Source: Lachnospiraceae bacterium (GTDB taxonomy: Bacteria > Bacillota > Clostridia > Lachnospirales > Lachnospiraceae). Taken from it: a stretch of DNA of 64,000 bases. The translations under genes were made by a program, and so were the position numbers. The stretch spans positions 2,081,501 through 2,145,500 of the forward strand of contig CP107199.1 of assembly GCA_025758065.1 (NCBI GenBank). Direction: 5' to 3'. Below, in pieces: positions 51,297-60,127 of the stretch. The notes under the pieces were generated by a model, which had not been told where the DNA came from, made no database searches, and was given only the letters and a program-made list of their open reading frames with translations. Each line of letters starts with the position of its first letter. Position 1 is the stretch's first letter.

Positions 51297-52839
51297 AGTC
51301 AGAAAAAATACCTATTATGATTCTGTAACACTGATGATCATATCCAAGGATGTGAAAAATCTGCCAGGTATTACAGAAGCTCTTGTAGGTATGGGAACCG
51401 ATCTGAACAGGGAGATCGCAGGAAACCTGGGACTGGATACGGAAGGATTTGAAGAAGTAACAGCCAATGATTTCTTTGTGGCAGCAAAATGCGATGATGA
51501 AGATTGCTTTAAAAAGGCAGTAGAGAAGGTAGATGAACTGCTGAATAAGAAAGCAGAAAAGAGTAAGGCAGAATATTTCCCGCCTACACTGGATGGAGCA
51601 GTAAAAGTAGAAAAAAATCTGAATATGGCAGTGATCTCTGTTCCGGGACGTTTTGCAGCAGATGTGGCAAAGGATTGTCTGGATCGTGATATCAACGTAA
51701 TGCTTTTCAGTGATAATGTGACCATCGAGGAAGAAAAAGCACTGAAAGAATATGCAGTTTCAAAAGAACTTCTGATGATGGGACCTGACTGTGGCACAGC
51801 AGTGATCAATCATGTGCCTCTTGCATTTGCAAATGTGATCAAGCCAGGAAAGATCGGTCTTGTATGTGCTTCCGGTACAGGCGCACAGGAAGTTTCAACC
51901 ATTATTGATCAGTTAGGAGAAGGTGTTTCCCAGCTGCTTGGTACAGGCGGAAGAGACTTAAAGGCAGAGATCGGCGGTATCATGATGAAGCAGTGTCTGA
52001 ACGCCCTGATCGAAGATCCAAAAACAGAGATCATCGTACTGGTATCCAAACCTCCGGCAAAAGAGGTAGAGGACCAGATCTTAAAGATCGCAGCAGAAGC
52101 CGGAAAACCGGTCGTTGTATGTTTCATTGGCGGTGACAATGAAAAGATCAGAAAAGCAGGTCTTTATGCAGCCGTTTCCCTGGAAGATGCAGCCCACAAG
52201 GCTGTGGCACTGGCTAAAGGAGGAGAAGTTACCGATTTTGAAGAATTTTCCATGGGAAAGGATCAGGCTGAAAAGCTGGCGGCGGAAGAACGTGCTGGAA
52301 TGATCCAGGGACAGAAATATGTAAGAGGCCTTTATACAGGCGGAACCATCTGCGATGAGGCAATGAAGCTTCTGATCGGAAGCATGGAGCATATTTATTC
52401 CAATATTCCTTTAAGCCCTGAGGACAAGCTGGAAAATGCAAGAAATGGCCGTTCAAAGGAAAATACTTTCCTTGATTTTGGAGATGATGAGTTTACAGTA
52501 GGACGTCCTCATCCAATGATCGATCCATCTTTAAGAGCAGAACGTGTAGTTGAGGAAGCAAGAGATCCTGAAACAGCGGTGATCTTAGTTGACTGTGTGA
52601 TCGGATATGGATCTCATGAAGATCCGGCAAAGGATCTGTCTGATGCCATCCGTAAAGCGAAAGATCTGGCAGCCAAAGAAGGACGTTATCTGTCAGTAGT
52701 AGCCACTGTATGTGGTACAGAAGGCGATCCACAGAGCCGTACCGCTACTTCCCTTCAGTTAGCAGGAGCAGGTGCGATCGTACTTCCCTCTAATGCACAG
52801 GCAGCAAGATTTGTACAGCTGATCACAGAAAATCTGTAA
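51283..52839 (+). CDS. fdrA: FdrA/AllF-like acyl-CoA-synthetase-fold carbamoyltransferase subunit
   Basis: This 518-residue protein resembles the succinyl-CoA synthetase alpha/beta fold. It has a Rossmann-like N-terminal part (NMAVISVPGRFAADVAKDCLDRDINVMLFSDNV), MGPDCGTAVI (about 165) and GLVCASGTGAQEVSTIIDQLGEGVSQLLGTGGRD (about 190-222), the CoA-ligase-like core, followed by a C-terminal domain (RGLYTGGTICDEAM, VILVDCVIGYGSHEDPA). AllF of E. coli is the homologue. It starts with GTG behind GGGAGGAAACAG and overlaps allH. allG follows 17 bases later. Confidence 0.88.
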   Translation: MVKLEVRKNTYYDSVTLMIISKDVKNLPGITEALVGMGTDLNREIAGNLGLDTEGFEEVTANDFFVAAKCDDEDCFKKAVEKVDELLNKKAEKSKAEYFPPTLDGAVKVEKNLNMAVISVPGRFAADVAKDCLDRDINVMLFSDNVTIEEEKALKEYAVSKELLMMGPDCGTAVINHVPLAFANVIKPGKIGLVCASGTGAQEVSTIIDQLGEGVSQLLGTGGRDLKAEIGGIMMKQCLNALIEDPKTEIIVLVSKPPAKEVEDQILKIAAEAGKPVVVCFIGGDNEKIRKAGLYAAVSLEDAAHKAVALAKGGEVTDFEEFSMGKDQAEKLAAEERAGMIQGQKYVRGLYTGGTICDEAMKLLIGSMEHIYSNIPLSPEDKLENARNGRSKENTFLDFGDDEFTVGRPHPMIDPSLRAERVVEEARDPETAVILVDCVIGYGSHEDPAKDLSDAIRKAKDLAAKEGRYLSVVATVCGTEGDPQSRTATSLQLAGAGAIVLPSNAQAARFVQLITENL

Positions 52840-52856
52840 AGAGGAGGTGGAAGAAA

Positions 52857-54284
52857 ATGAGCAAAGTAAATGAATTATTTGAAAAAGAATTATGTGTGGT
52901 AAATTTCGGAATTGAATCTTTTTATCAGGACCTGAAAAAGCAGAATGTAAAGGCAGTCCATGTAGCATGGAAGCCGGTAGCAGGAGGAGATAAAAAGATC
53001 GCCGGTTACTTAAAACAGTTAAAGGATCCAAAGCTGGCAGAAAAGATCGAAGCTGCCAATAAAGAGGCATTAAGAAGGATTCTTGCAGCACAGCCTGCTT
53101 TAGTTGGAATGTCTACTGCCGGAGAAGCGATCCCGGGCATGACAAAAACCACCATTCTCCATGCAGGACCTCCTGTAAAGTGGGAAAATATGTGCGGTCC
53201 TATGAAAGGCGCTGTTATGGGTGGCCTGATCTATGAAGGACTGGCAAAAGACTTAAAAGAAGCAGAAGAACTGGCAGCAAGCGGAAAGATCACCTTTGAT
53301 TCCTGCCACCATCACAATGCAGTTGGCCCTATGGCTGGTATTATTACATATTCTATGCCGGTATGGCATGTGGTCAACAAAACCTTTGGAAATGATGCGT
53401 ACTGCACCATGAATGAAGGTCTTGGAAAGGTACTGCGTTTTGGTGCCTGCGATGAGGAAGTATTTGACCGTTTAAGAAAAATGGAAAAGGTTTATTATCC
53501 GGTTCTGAAAGAAGCATTGGAGATCCATGGAGAGATCGATATGAAGGTTATGATCGCCCAGGCTCTTCAGATGGGAGATGAGGGACATAACCGTAACAAA
53601 GCAGGAACCTCTTTATTTATCCGTGAGATCCTTGCTGATGTGTACAAGACCCATTTTTCACTGGAACAGCAGCAGGAAGCCATTGGATTTATCAATGGAA
53701 ATGACCATGCATTCCTGAATCTGTCCATGCCGTCCTGTAAGGCAACTATGGATCCTACACTGGGTATCCCGTACAGCACCATTGTTTCAACTATGTGTAG
53801 AAATGGTGTTGAGTTTGGTATCCGCATTTCAGGACTGGGAGCAGATCAGTGGTTTACCGCTCCTTCTGAGTATATCCGTGGCTTATATTTCCCAGGATAT
53901 TCTGAGGCAGATGCAAACCCGGATATCGGCGACAGCTGTATTACGGAAACAACGGGTATCGGCGGTTTCTGTATGGCAGCATCACCGGCCATTGTACAGT
54001 TCGTCGGCGGCCAGGTACAGGATGCTATTAATTATTCATCCCAGATGTATGAGATCACAGAGGGAGAAGGAAATGCTTATAAGATCCCGGTACTGGATTT
54101 CAGGGGAAGTGCAACAGGAATCGATATTGTAAAGGTTCTGGAAACAGGTATCCGTCCTATCATCAACACAGGTATCGCTCACAAGGATTATGGTGTAGGA
54201 CAGATCGGAGCCGGTCTTGTAAATCCGCCGGAAGGCTGCTTTACTAAGGCAATTGAAGCTTGTGCGAAAGCATGGGAACAGTAA
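52857..54284 (+). CDS. allG: YlbE/AllG-like protein (DUF1116)
   Basis: This 475-residue DUF1116 protein contains FDSCHHHNAVGPMAGIITYSMPVW (about 143-166), a conserved His-rich segment, GDEGHNRNKAGTSLFIREI (about 239) and NGVEFGIRISGLGADQWFTAPSE (about 318). It is the third subunit of the AllFGH-type carbamoyltransferase. I see no classical nucleotide or CoA motif, and its exact catalytic share is not known to me. GAGGAGGTGG precedes the ATG. A gap of 53 bases follows before the cyclase gene. Confidence 0.88.
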   Translation: MSKVNELFEKELCVVNFGIESFYQDLKKQNVKAVHVAWKPVAGGDKKIAGYLKQLKDPKLAEKIEAANKEALRRILAAQPALVGMSTAGEAIPGMTKTTILHAGPPVKWENMCGPMKGAVMGGLIYEGLAKDLKEAEELAASGKITFDSCHHHNAVGPMAGIITYSMPVWHVVNKTFGNDAYCTMNEGLGKVLRFGACDEEVFDRLRKMEKVYYPVLKEALEIHGEIDMKVMIAQALQMGDEGHNRNKAGTSLFIREILADVYKTHFSLEQQQEAIGFINGNDHAFLNLSMPSCKATMDPTLGIPYSTIVSTMCRNGVEFGIRISGLGADQWFTAPSEYIRGLYFPGYSEADANPDIGDSCITETTGIGGFCMAASPAIVQFVGGQVQDAINYSSQMYEITEGEGNAYKIPVLDFRGSATGIDIVKVLETGIRPIINTGIAHKDYGVGQIGAGLVNPPEGCFTKAIEACAKAWEQ

Positions 54285-54337
54285 AAATCAACAATTAAAT
54301 AAAAATATTTATATATAATCAAGGAGGATTTATAATT

Positions 54338-55138
54338 ATGAGTAAATGGTCTGACATCAAAATGTACGATTTAAGTATCCCGATCGGAATCAGCACACCA
54401 CCGTGGCCAACTTATGAACCACTGCAGGTAAAATATTTTAAGCGTCTGGCTCCAAATGGTGCTAACGGACAGCTGGTAACACATTCCAACCATGTGGGAA
54501 CCCATCTGGATGGTCCACGCCACTTTGATACAGCCGGAAGAGATATTGCAGCCTTAGAGCTTACCAAGCTTTGTGCTCCTGGCGTAGTAGTAGACCTTTC
54601 TGATATGGCAGAAGATTTTGGTATTTATACACCAGAAGACATTGAAAAGAGAGTAGAAGTACGTGAAGGAGATATCCTGATCATCAATACAGGTTATCAT
54701 AAGTATGGATTTGACCAGCCGACAGCAGATGAGCGCCGCTACATGCTGCGTCATCCGGGACCATCTCTTGATTTTATCAAGTGGGTACGTGAAAAGAAGA
54801 TCAAATGGCTGGGTGTAGACTGCGGTTCTGCTGACCATCCAATGAATACAAAGATCCGCGACTGGGAGCCAATGGAAGCTGAGAAGTGCGATGCTATCTT
54901 CCGTGAGAAGTATGGCAAGTCCTTAAATGAGGTTTATCCATGGCCAGAGCATTATCAGGCAATGCATTTAGAGCTGTTTGGCCAGCCTTATGAGGCGATC
55001 CATGCAGAATGTATGGGCGGTGAGATTGATAAGCTGTCTAACAAGCGAGTTGTAATTGGCTGCTTCCCATGGAAGTTCCAGGACGGTGAAAGCTGTATCA
55101 GCCGTATTGTGGCATTTGATGGTTTTGAGGATGTATAA
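54338..55138 (+). CDS. Cyclase-family metal-dependent hydrolase (COG1878)
   Basis: This 266-residue protein carries the hallmark HVGTHLDGPRHF (about residues 51-62), the H-x-G-T-H-x-D-x-P-x-H metal-binding motif of the family that includes kynurenine formamidase and isatin hydrolase. IHAECMG near residue 227 supplies later active-site residues. Family members hydrolyse cyclic or linear amides with Mn2+ or Zn2+. In this cluster a natural role, inferred only, is opening an N-heterocyclic ring or hydrolysing an imide to give the ureido acid for AllFGH. AAGGAGGATTTATAATT precedes the ATG. Confidence 0.85.
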   Translation: MSKWSDIKMYDLSIPIGISTPPWPTYEPLQVKYFKRLAPNGANGQLVTHSNHVGTHLDGPRHFDTAGRDIAALELTKLCAPGVVVDLSDMAEDFGIYTPEDIEKRVEVREGDILIINTGYHKYGFDQPTADERRYMLRHPGPSLDFIKWVREKKIKWLGVDCGSADHPMNTKIRDWEPMEAEKCDAIFREKYGKSLNEVYPWPEHYQAMHLELFGQPYEAIHAECMGGEIDKLSNKRVVIGCFPWKFQDGESCISRIVAFDGFEDV

Positions 55139-55159
55139 AAAGTAAATCAGGCAGCAGGC

Positions 55160-55186
55160 AGAGGGCTTTGAAGTTTAAAGCCCTCT
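55160..55186 (+). other. Intra-operon hairpin between cyclase and amidohydrolase genes
   Basis: AGAGGGCTTT and AAAGCCCTCT form a perfect 10-bp stem with a 7-base loop. No T-run follows, so it is more likely an mRNA stabiliser or processing site than a terminator. Confidence 0.55.
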
Positions 55187-55205
55187 GAAGAAAAGGAGAA
55201 GCTAT

Positions 55206-56612
55206 ATGGGGATAACACTTTATAAGAATGCCGACTGGATCCTTACTGTAAATGAAAAACGGGAAAAATTCCGTCATGGAGATCTGCTGATCTCCGGAAA
55301 AGAGATCCTGGACGTAGGAAATGATCTGGAGAAAAAATATGCAGGTAAATTACAGATTGATAAAACCATAGATGCTAAGGGAACTGTGATCCTTCCTGGA
55401 TTTGTAAATGTCCATCATCATACCTGGCAGTCACTGATCCGCAATATACAGGCAACAAGAGGTCTGAAACTGGAACCATGGCTTACTGTTATGTATGAGA
55501 TCTACAAAGATCTGAATACAGATGTAGCCCGTGCAGGTGTTTATTCCGGACTGGGCGATATGCTGAAAACAGGCTGTACCACATCCAATGACCTGTGGTA
55601 TCCACATCCTGTGGGAGTAAAGTATCTGGTTGATGCAGAGATCCAGGCAGCTGCAGAGATAGGCATCCGTTTCCATCCTACCAGAGGATTCCACTCTGTA
55701 CCAAGCGATATTGTACCGCCGGAAGTGGTAGATACCAAGGAAAGTGTCACAGAAGATACCATCAGGCTGGTGAAAAAGTATCATGACCGTTCCCGCTTTT
55801 CTATGTGTCAGGTGGGAATTGCGCCAAGTATCGCACAGTATGAGACAGAAGATATCATAGAGGCTGTTGTAGATCTTGCAGAAGAATATGACATTATGGT
55901 CCATGGTCATCTTGCAGAAAGTCAGCATGAAGTAGAATATACACTTAAGACATGGGGCTGCCGTCCTTTTGAATGGTTTAAGAGACACAGACTTCTTGGA
56001 AAGAGATTCTATTTTGCACATTGTATCCACTTAAATGAAGAAGAGATTGAACAGATGGCTGAAACAGAAACAGGCGTAGCACACTGCCCGATCTCCAATA
56101 TGCTTTTAAGCTCAGGTGCATGCCCGGTACCTTCTTATTTAAAACATGGTCTTACAAGGATCGGACTGGGAGTGGACGGAGCTGCAAGCAGTAATTCTTC
56201 CAATATGTTGGAAGAGATCCGGTGTGCATATCTGTTAAACCGTCTGACCTGGGGAGATCAGGCAGCGACACCAGATGATTATCTGTATATGGCAACAGCT
56301 GGAGGTGCAAAAGTCCTTGGAAGAGATGATATTGGTTATCTTGCACCAGGAATGGCTGCTGATTTTACAGTTATGGATTGGAACCAGCTTACCTATGCAG
56401 GCGGCTGCTATGATCCGGTGGCATGTATTGTAGAAAGTGGAGATCCGCGTCTTGTAAAAGATGTAGTGGTAAATGGGGAATTAGTTGTATCATCAGGAAA
56501 ACTTACGAAAGTAAACGAAGAAGAAAAACGGGATTATGTAAATCAGGTAGGTAAAGACTTACTGACAAGAGCTTCTGTTCGAATTGGCAGTTTAAAAGAA
56601 GATATCGGCTAA
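55206..56612 (+). CDS. 8-oxoguanine-deaminase-like amidohydrolase (AtzB/SsnA superfamily)
   Basis: This 468-residue metal-dependent deaminase has the HxH motif in PGFVNVHHHTWQSLIR (about 63-78), metal His in HGHLAESQHEVEY (about 235), FYFAHCIHLNEEE (about 270), and the catalytic Asp in GLGVDGAASSNSSNMLEE (about 320). TRGFHSVP and HCPISNMLLSSG closely resemble the 8-oxoguanine deaminases of Pseudomonas, which act on 8-oxoguanine and isocytosine and yield urate or uracil. AAAAGGAGAAGCTAT precedes the ATG. Guanine or another amino-heterocycle remains possible. Confidence 0.8.
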   Translation: MGITLYKNADWILTVNEKREKFRHGDLLISGKEILDVGNDLEKKYAGKLQIDKTIDAKGTVILPGFVNVHHHTWQSLIRNIQATRGLKLEPWLTVMYEIYKDLNTDVARAGVYSGLGDMLKTGCTTSNDLWYPHPVGVKYLVDAEIQAAAEIGIRFHPTRGFHSVPSDIVPPEVVDTKESVTEDTIRLVKKYHDRSRFSMCQVGIAPSIAQYETEDIIEAVVDLAEEYDIMVHGHLAESQHEVEYTLKTWGCRPFEWFKRHRLLGKRFYFAHCIHLNEEEIEQMAETETGVAHCPISNMLLSSGACPVPSYLKHGLTRIGLGVDGAASSNSSNMLEEIRCAYLLNRLTWGDQAATPDDYLYMATAGGAKVLGRDDIGYLAPGMAADFTVMDWNQLTYAGGCYDPVACIVESGDPRLVKDVVVNGELVVSSGKLTKVNEEEKRDYVNQVGKDLLTRASVRIGSLKEDIG

Positions 56613-56656
56613 AAGATTATGAGAGCATAGACATAAAAAAATCAGGAGGGTTACAT

Positions 56657-57859
56657 ATGCTGGATATTAAGATTACAAATGCGAAAACAAGAAAAACAGG
56701 AAAAGAACTGGTGGAGATCGGAATTGAAAACGGAAAGATCACAGCCATTGCGTCATCTGTAGAAGGTGAAGCAAAACAGATCATTGATGCAAAAGGCAAG
56801 CTGGTAACAGAATCCTTTGTAAACGGCCATCTTCATCTGTGCAAGGTATATACATTGGAAATGGCAGGTCAGGACGCTTTAAAGGAATACAATGATAATA
56901 ACATGGGCGGAGCAATGACCTCTATTGAAAGAGCCGCTGATTTTAAGGCATGCTATGATGAAAAATGGATCATTGAAAATGTGCGCAAGGCTTGTGATCT
57001 GGCTGTTAAATATGGTAACACTCATATCCGTGCATTTGCTGATGTAGACAGCAAAGCAAGACTGGAAGGCGTGAAAGGTGTTATCAGGGGAAGAGAGGAA
57101 TATAAGGACCGTCTGGATATCCAGGTAGTTGCATTCCCACAGGATGGTGTTGCAAGAGAACCAGGCGCAAAGGAACTGATCAAAGATGCCCTGGATCTTG
57201 GCGCAGATGTAGTAGGCGGCATCCCGTGGATCGAGTTTACAGAGAAAGAAGAACTGGATCATGTAAATTCCATGTGTGATTATGCAAAGGAATACAATAA
57301 AGACATTTCCATGCTATTAGATGATGTAGGTGATGCAGAAGAGAGAACTCTTGAAATGTTATGCAAGAAAGTGATTGAAATGGGATGGCAGGGAAGAGCT
57401 ACGGCACAGCATTGCCGTGCAATGGAACTGTATCCTGAAAATTACTTCAGAAAGCTGGTTTCTCTTTTAAAGAAAGCACAGATCGGTGTTGTATCAGATC
57501 CTCATACAGGCCCTCTCCATGCAAGAGTAAAAGATCTGTTAAAAGCAGGTGTTCCAGTTGCATTGGGACAGGATGATATTGCAGATGCATATTACCCATA
57601 TGGCGAGTGCAATATGCTTCAGGTGGCCTTTCTTGCCAGCCATCTGCTCCATATGGTCAGCTTCGATGACATGGAACTGCTTTATGACATGATAACTACT
57701 ACTGCAGCAAAAGTTCTTGGCATCAAGGATCATGAGCTGAAAGTTGGCGGAAATGCCGATCTGGTAGTCCTGGAGGATGAAGATGTATATCATGCCATTT
57801 GGCATCATACAGCCCCTGCTTATGTAATTAAGAGTGGTGTGGATATTACTGCAAAGTAG
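56657..57859 (+). CDS. CodA-like amidohydrolase with altered metal site
   Basis: This 400-residue protein follows E. coli cytosine deaminase closely: NGHLHL (HxH, about 57), VVAFPQDG, LGADVVGGIPWIEFT, ATAQHCRAM (metal His), LGQDDIADAYYPYGECNMLQV (catalytic Asp, about 311). However, where CodA has VHCDE with metal ligand His and general acid Glu, this protein has MLLDD (about residue 218), so the His is Leu and the Glu is Asp. It should therefore not be called cytosine deaminase. It may be a deaminase or hydrolase on another ring, or act on a product of its neighbours. AGGAGGGTTACAT precedes the ATG. Confidence 0.8.
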   Translation: MLDIKITNAKTRKTGKELVEIGIENGKITAIASSVEGEAKQIIDAKGKLVTESFVNGHLHLCKVYTLEMAGQDALKEYNDNNMGGAMTSIERAADFKACYDEKWIIENVRKACDLAVKYGNTHIRAFADVDSKARLEGVKGVIRGREEYKDRLDIQVVAFPQDGVAREPGAKELIKDALDLGADVVGGIPWIEFTEKEELDHVNSMCDYAKEYNKDISMLLDDVGDAEERTLEMLCKKVIEMGWQGRATAQHCRAMELYPENYFRKLVSLLKKAQIGVVSDPHTGPLHARVKDLLKAGVPVALGQDDIADAYYPYGECNMLQVAFLASHLLHMVSFDDMELLYDMITTTAAKVLGIKDHELKVGGNADLVVLEDEDVYHAIWHHTAPAYVIKSGVDITAK

Positions 57860-57881
57860 ATTCCACGGAAAGGGGATGCAG

Positions 57882-58583
57882 ATGAACAATAAAAAAGGAA
57901 ATTTTGCGGAACTTGCTTATGTAATGGGAATGATCCTGTGCCCTTTAGGTGTCTGCCTGTCAGCAAAAAGCGGTTTTGGTGTATCAATGGTAGTTGCTCC
58001 TGCGTATGTACTGTATCTTAGGATTTCAGAAACACTGCCGTGGTTTACATTTGGAAAATCTGAGTACATATTCCAGGGACTACTACTGATCGTATTAGGA
58101 ATTGCAGTAAGACGGTTTAAATGGAAATATTTGTTATCGTTTGTTACAGCGTTTCTTTACGGAAATATCCTGGATCTCTGGTATGATGTTTTGGGAGCAG
58201 AACAGTATACAGTGTTCTGGCAGAGGGGAATGTCCTGCGTTTTAGGAACAGTGATCACTTCGCTGGCGATCGCATTTTTCCTGAGGACCTACCTCCCACA
58301 GGAAGCCTATGAAATGTTTGTAAAAGATATTTCAGATACATTTCATAAAGATACAACAAAGGTTAAATGGATATTTGATTTTACAGCTCTTTGCATTGCA
58401 GTGATCCTTATGCTTGTATTATTCCGCCGTTTTGCTTTTGATATGGTAGGTTTTAATACAGTTCTTGCAACCATCGTAAATGCTCCGCTGATTGGTATTT
58501 TTGGAAAAATACTGGATCGTGCCGGAAGTTTTGATTCTTCATTTCCACAATTCTATGAAAAGTTCCAGAGTATTATGAATTAA
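57882..58583 (+). CDS. YczE/YyaS-like integral membrane protein (DUF6198 type)
   Basis: This 233-residue protein has about six hydrophobic helices. YVMGMILCPLGVCLSAKSGFGVSMVVAPAYVLYLRI at the N-terminus and GFNTVLATIVNAPLIGIFGKILD at the end are typical of the YczE/YitT-like group. Transport function is possible but unproven. ATG 57882 is favoured: GGAAAGGGG ends 6 bases earlier, while ATG 57876 abuts it. Its place between deaminase and transporter genes suggests a role in solute movement for the cluster. Confidence 0.7.
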   Translation: MNNKKGNFAELAYVMGMILCPLGVCLSAKSGFGVSMVVAPAYVLYLRISETLPWFTFGKSEYIFQGLLLIVLGIAVRRFKWKYLLSFVTAFLYGNILDLWYDVLGAEQYTVFWQRGMSCVLGTVITSLAIAFFLRTYLPQEAYEMFVKDISDTFHKDTTKVKWIFDFTALCIAVILMLVLFRRFAFDMVGFNTVLATIVNAPLIGIFGKILDRAGSFDSSFPQFYEKFQSIMN

Positions 58584-58590
58584 ATCCAAA

Positions 58591-58618
58591 AGAGCTGCCC
58601 CATATTGGTGGCAGCTCT
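58591..58618 (+). other. Intra-operon hairpin after the YczE-like gene
   Basis: AGAGCTGCC and GGCAGCTCT form a 9-bp perfect stem with a 10-base loop, without a strong T-run. It could lower expression of the downstream transporter genes or stabilise the upstream mRNA. Confidence 0.5.
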
Positions 58619-58658
58619 GCTTATAAAGCAGTGGAAGAAAAGTTTTGAGGTGAAAAAA

Positions 58659-60071
58659 TTGAAAAAGTTGTTTGATACACTGGTAGATGGAAGTGTAGCT
58701 CTGATCAGCCGCTTTTTACCGGATGCATACATTCTGGTCCTGCTTTTAACGGTAATACTGTTCATAGCAGCCATTCCTGTTACCGGTATTGCTCCTGCAG
58801 AAGGGATCACAGTGCTCGACCGTCTGATAGATCTTGTATATAAAGGCTGGTATGGTGGTTTCTGGAATCTTTTAGGATTTGGAATGCAGATGGTGCTGAT
58901 CGTAGTGACAGGAACCATGTTTGCCAATACAGAGCCAGTGCATAAGATCATTGTAAAGATCGCATCTGTACCTAAAACACCAAAGCAGGCTCTTATCCTG
59001 GTATCAGCAGTAGGTATGGTGGCATATTTTCTTCAGTGGGGCGCAGCATTGATCGTATGTGCAGTGCTGGCCCAGGAAGTGGCAAAAAAGGTAAAAGGGA
59101 TCCATTATCCATTGCTTGTGGCAGCTGCCTATGTAGGAAATGCGTTCTGCCTGGTGGGAATATCCGGCACCATCGCCTTAAATGTAGCCGGTGGCTGGAA
59201 TTTTGAAGGCGTATGGAGTACAACAGGTATTCCTTTCAGGGAAACGGTATTTGCACCTTATAATCTGTTTATCTATGTGGTTGGTGCCATTGTTCTATGC
59301 CTGCTGATCACTGCCATGCATCCATCTCCTGAAAAGACGAAAACAGTGGATCCGTCTATATTTAATGAAGTATCTGCAGCAAAAGTTTATAAATCCCCCA
59401 GTGAAATGACTCCTGCAGAAAAGCTGGAAACATCCGTACTTTTAAACGGAGCCATTACATGTATTGGATTTTTCTGTGTGATCTGGAGTTTTGTAGACTC
59501 TCTTTATATTAAAAAGCAGTCTTTTTCACTTTCTATTAATCAGGTTAATATGATCTTCTTGTTTGCCTCCATTGCGATGTATAAAACACCTGTACGTACA
59601 GTAGAAGCAGTGAAAAAATCTCTTGGCGGAGCAGTAGGAGTGGTTCTGCAGATGCCCTTTTATGCGGGTATTGCAGGACTGATCAGTTATAACGGTGGTT
59701 CTACAGGTGTTTCTATTGCACAGGTGATCGCTGGATTTTTTGTACATATTTCCAATGCACAGACATTTCCACTGTTTACCTGCCTCAGTGCAGTGATCGT
59801 AAAGCTGTTTGTGCCAAGCGGCGGGGCACAGTGGGCGGTCCAGGGTCCCATTGTAATGCAGGCAGTGCAGAGTTTTATGCCTGCAGTGTCGGAAGGAAAA
59901 GCGGCAATGGCTCTTTCCTGGGGAAATTCCTGCTGCAACTTGTTGCAGCCGTTCTGGCTGATTCCGGTGCTGGAAGTAGCGAAGTTAAAGGTAAGAGATG
60001 TAATGGGATATTGTGTGATCTGTCTGATCGCCCTTTTGGTGATCATATCAGCCGGTCTGCTGTTTTTATAA
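58659..60071 (+). CDS. AtoE-type short-chain fatty acid transporter family protein
   Basis: This 470-residue transporter has about 12 membrane helices. SRFLPDAYILVLLLTVILF opens the protein, GISGTIALNVAGG (about 165) and FVPSGGAQWAVQGPIVMQA (about 380) are conserved stretches of the AtoE (TIGR00366) family. AtoE of E. coli is linked to short-chain fatty acid uptake. In this cluster it may carry a small carboxylate product or substrate instead. The best start is TTG 58659, six bases after GAGGTG; GTG 58650 is an alternative. Confidence 0.82.
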   Translation: MKKLFDTLVDGSVALISRFLPDAYILVLLLTVILFIAAIPVTGIAPAEGITVLDRLIDLVYKGWYGGFWNLLGFGMQMVLIVVTGTMFANTEPVHKIIVKIASVPKTPKQALILVSAVGMVAYFLQWGAALIVCAVLAQEVAKKVKGIHYPLLVAAAYVGNAFCLVGISGTIALNVAGGWNFEGVWSTTGIPFRETVFAPYNLFIYVVGAIVLCLLITAMHPSPEKTKTVDPSIFNEVSAAKVYKSPSEMTPAEKLETSVLLNGAITCIGFFCVIWSFVDSLYIKKQSFSLSINQVNMIFLFASIAMYKTPVRTVEAVKKSLGGAVGVVLQMPFYAGIAGLISYNGGSTGVSIAQVIAGFFVHISNAQTFPLFTCLSAVIVKLFVPSGGAQWAVQGPIVMQAVQSFMPAVSEGKAAMALSWGNSCCNLLQPFWLIPVLEVAKLKVRDVMGYCVICLIALLVIISAGLLFL

Positions 60072-60127
60072 TGAATTAAAAAGAGGTAGTTTTTGACACT
60101 ACCATACAAATAGAGGAGAAAATAATT

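Noticed and set aside
56657..57859. Naming the gene codA
   Set aside because: The metal-ligand His and the general-acid Glu of cytosine deaminase are both replaced, so the specific name is not justified.
60087..60106. GGTAGT-ACTACC hairpin and embedded TTGACA before the carbamate kinase gene as a promoter or terminator
   Set aside because: No -10 lies at proper distance and no T-run follows. The evidence is too weak to list as a feature.
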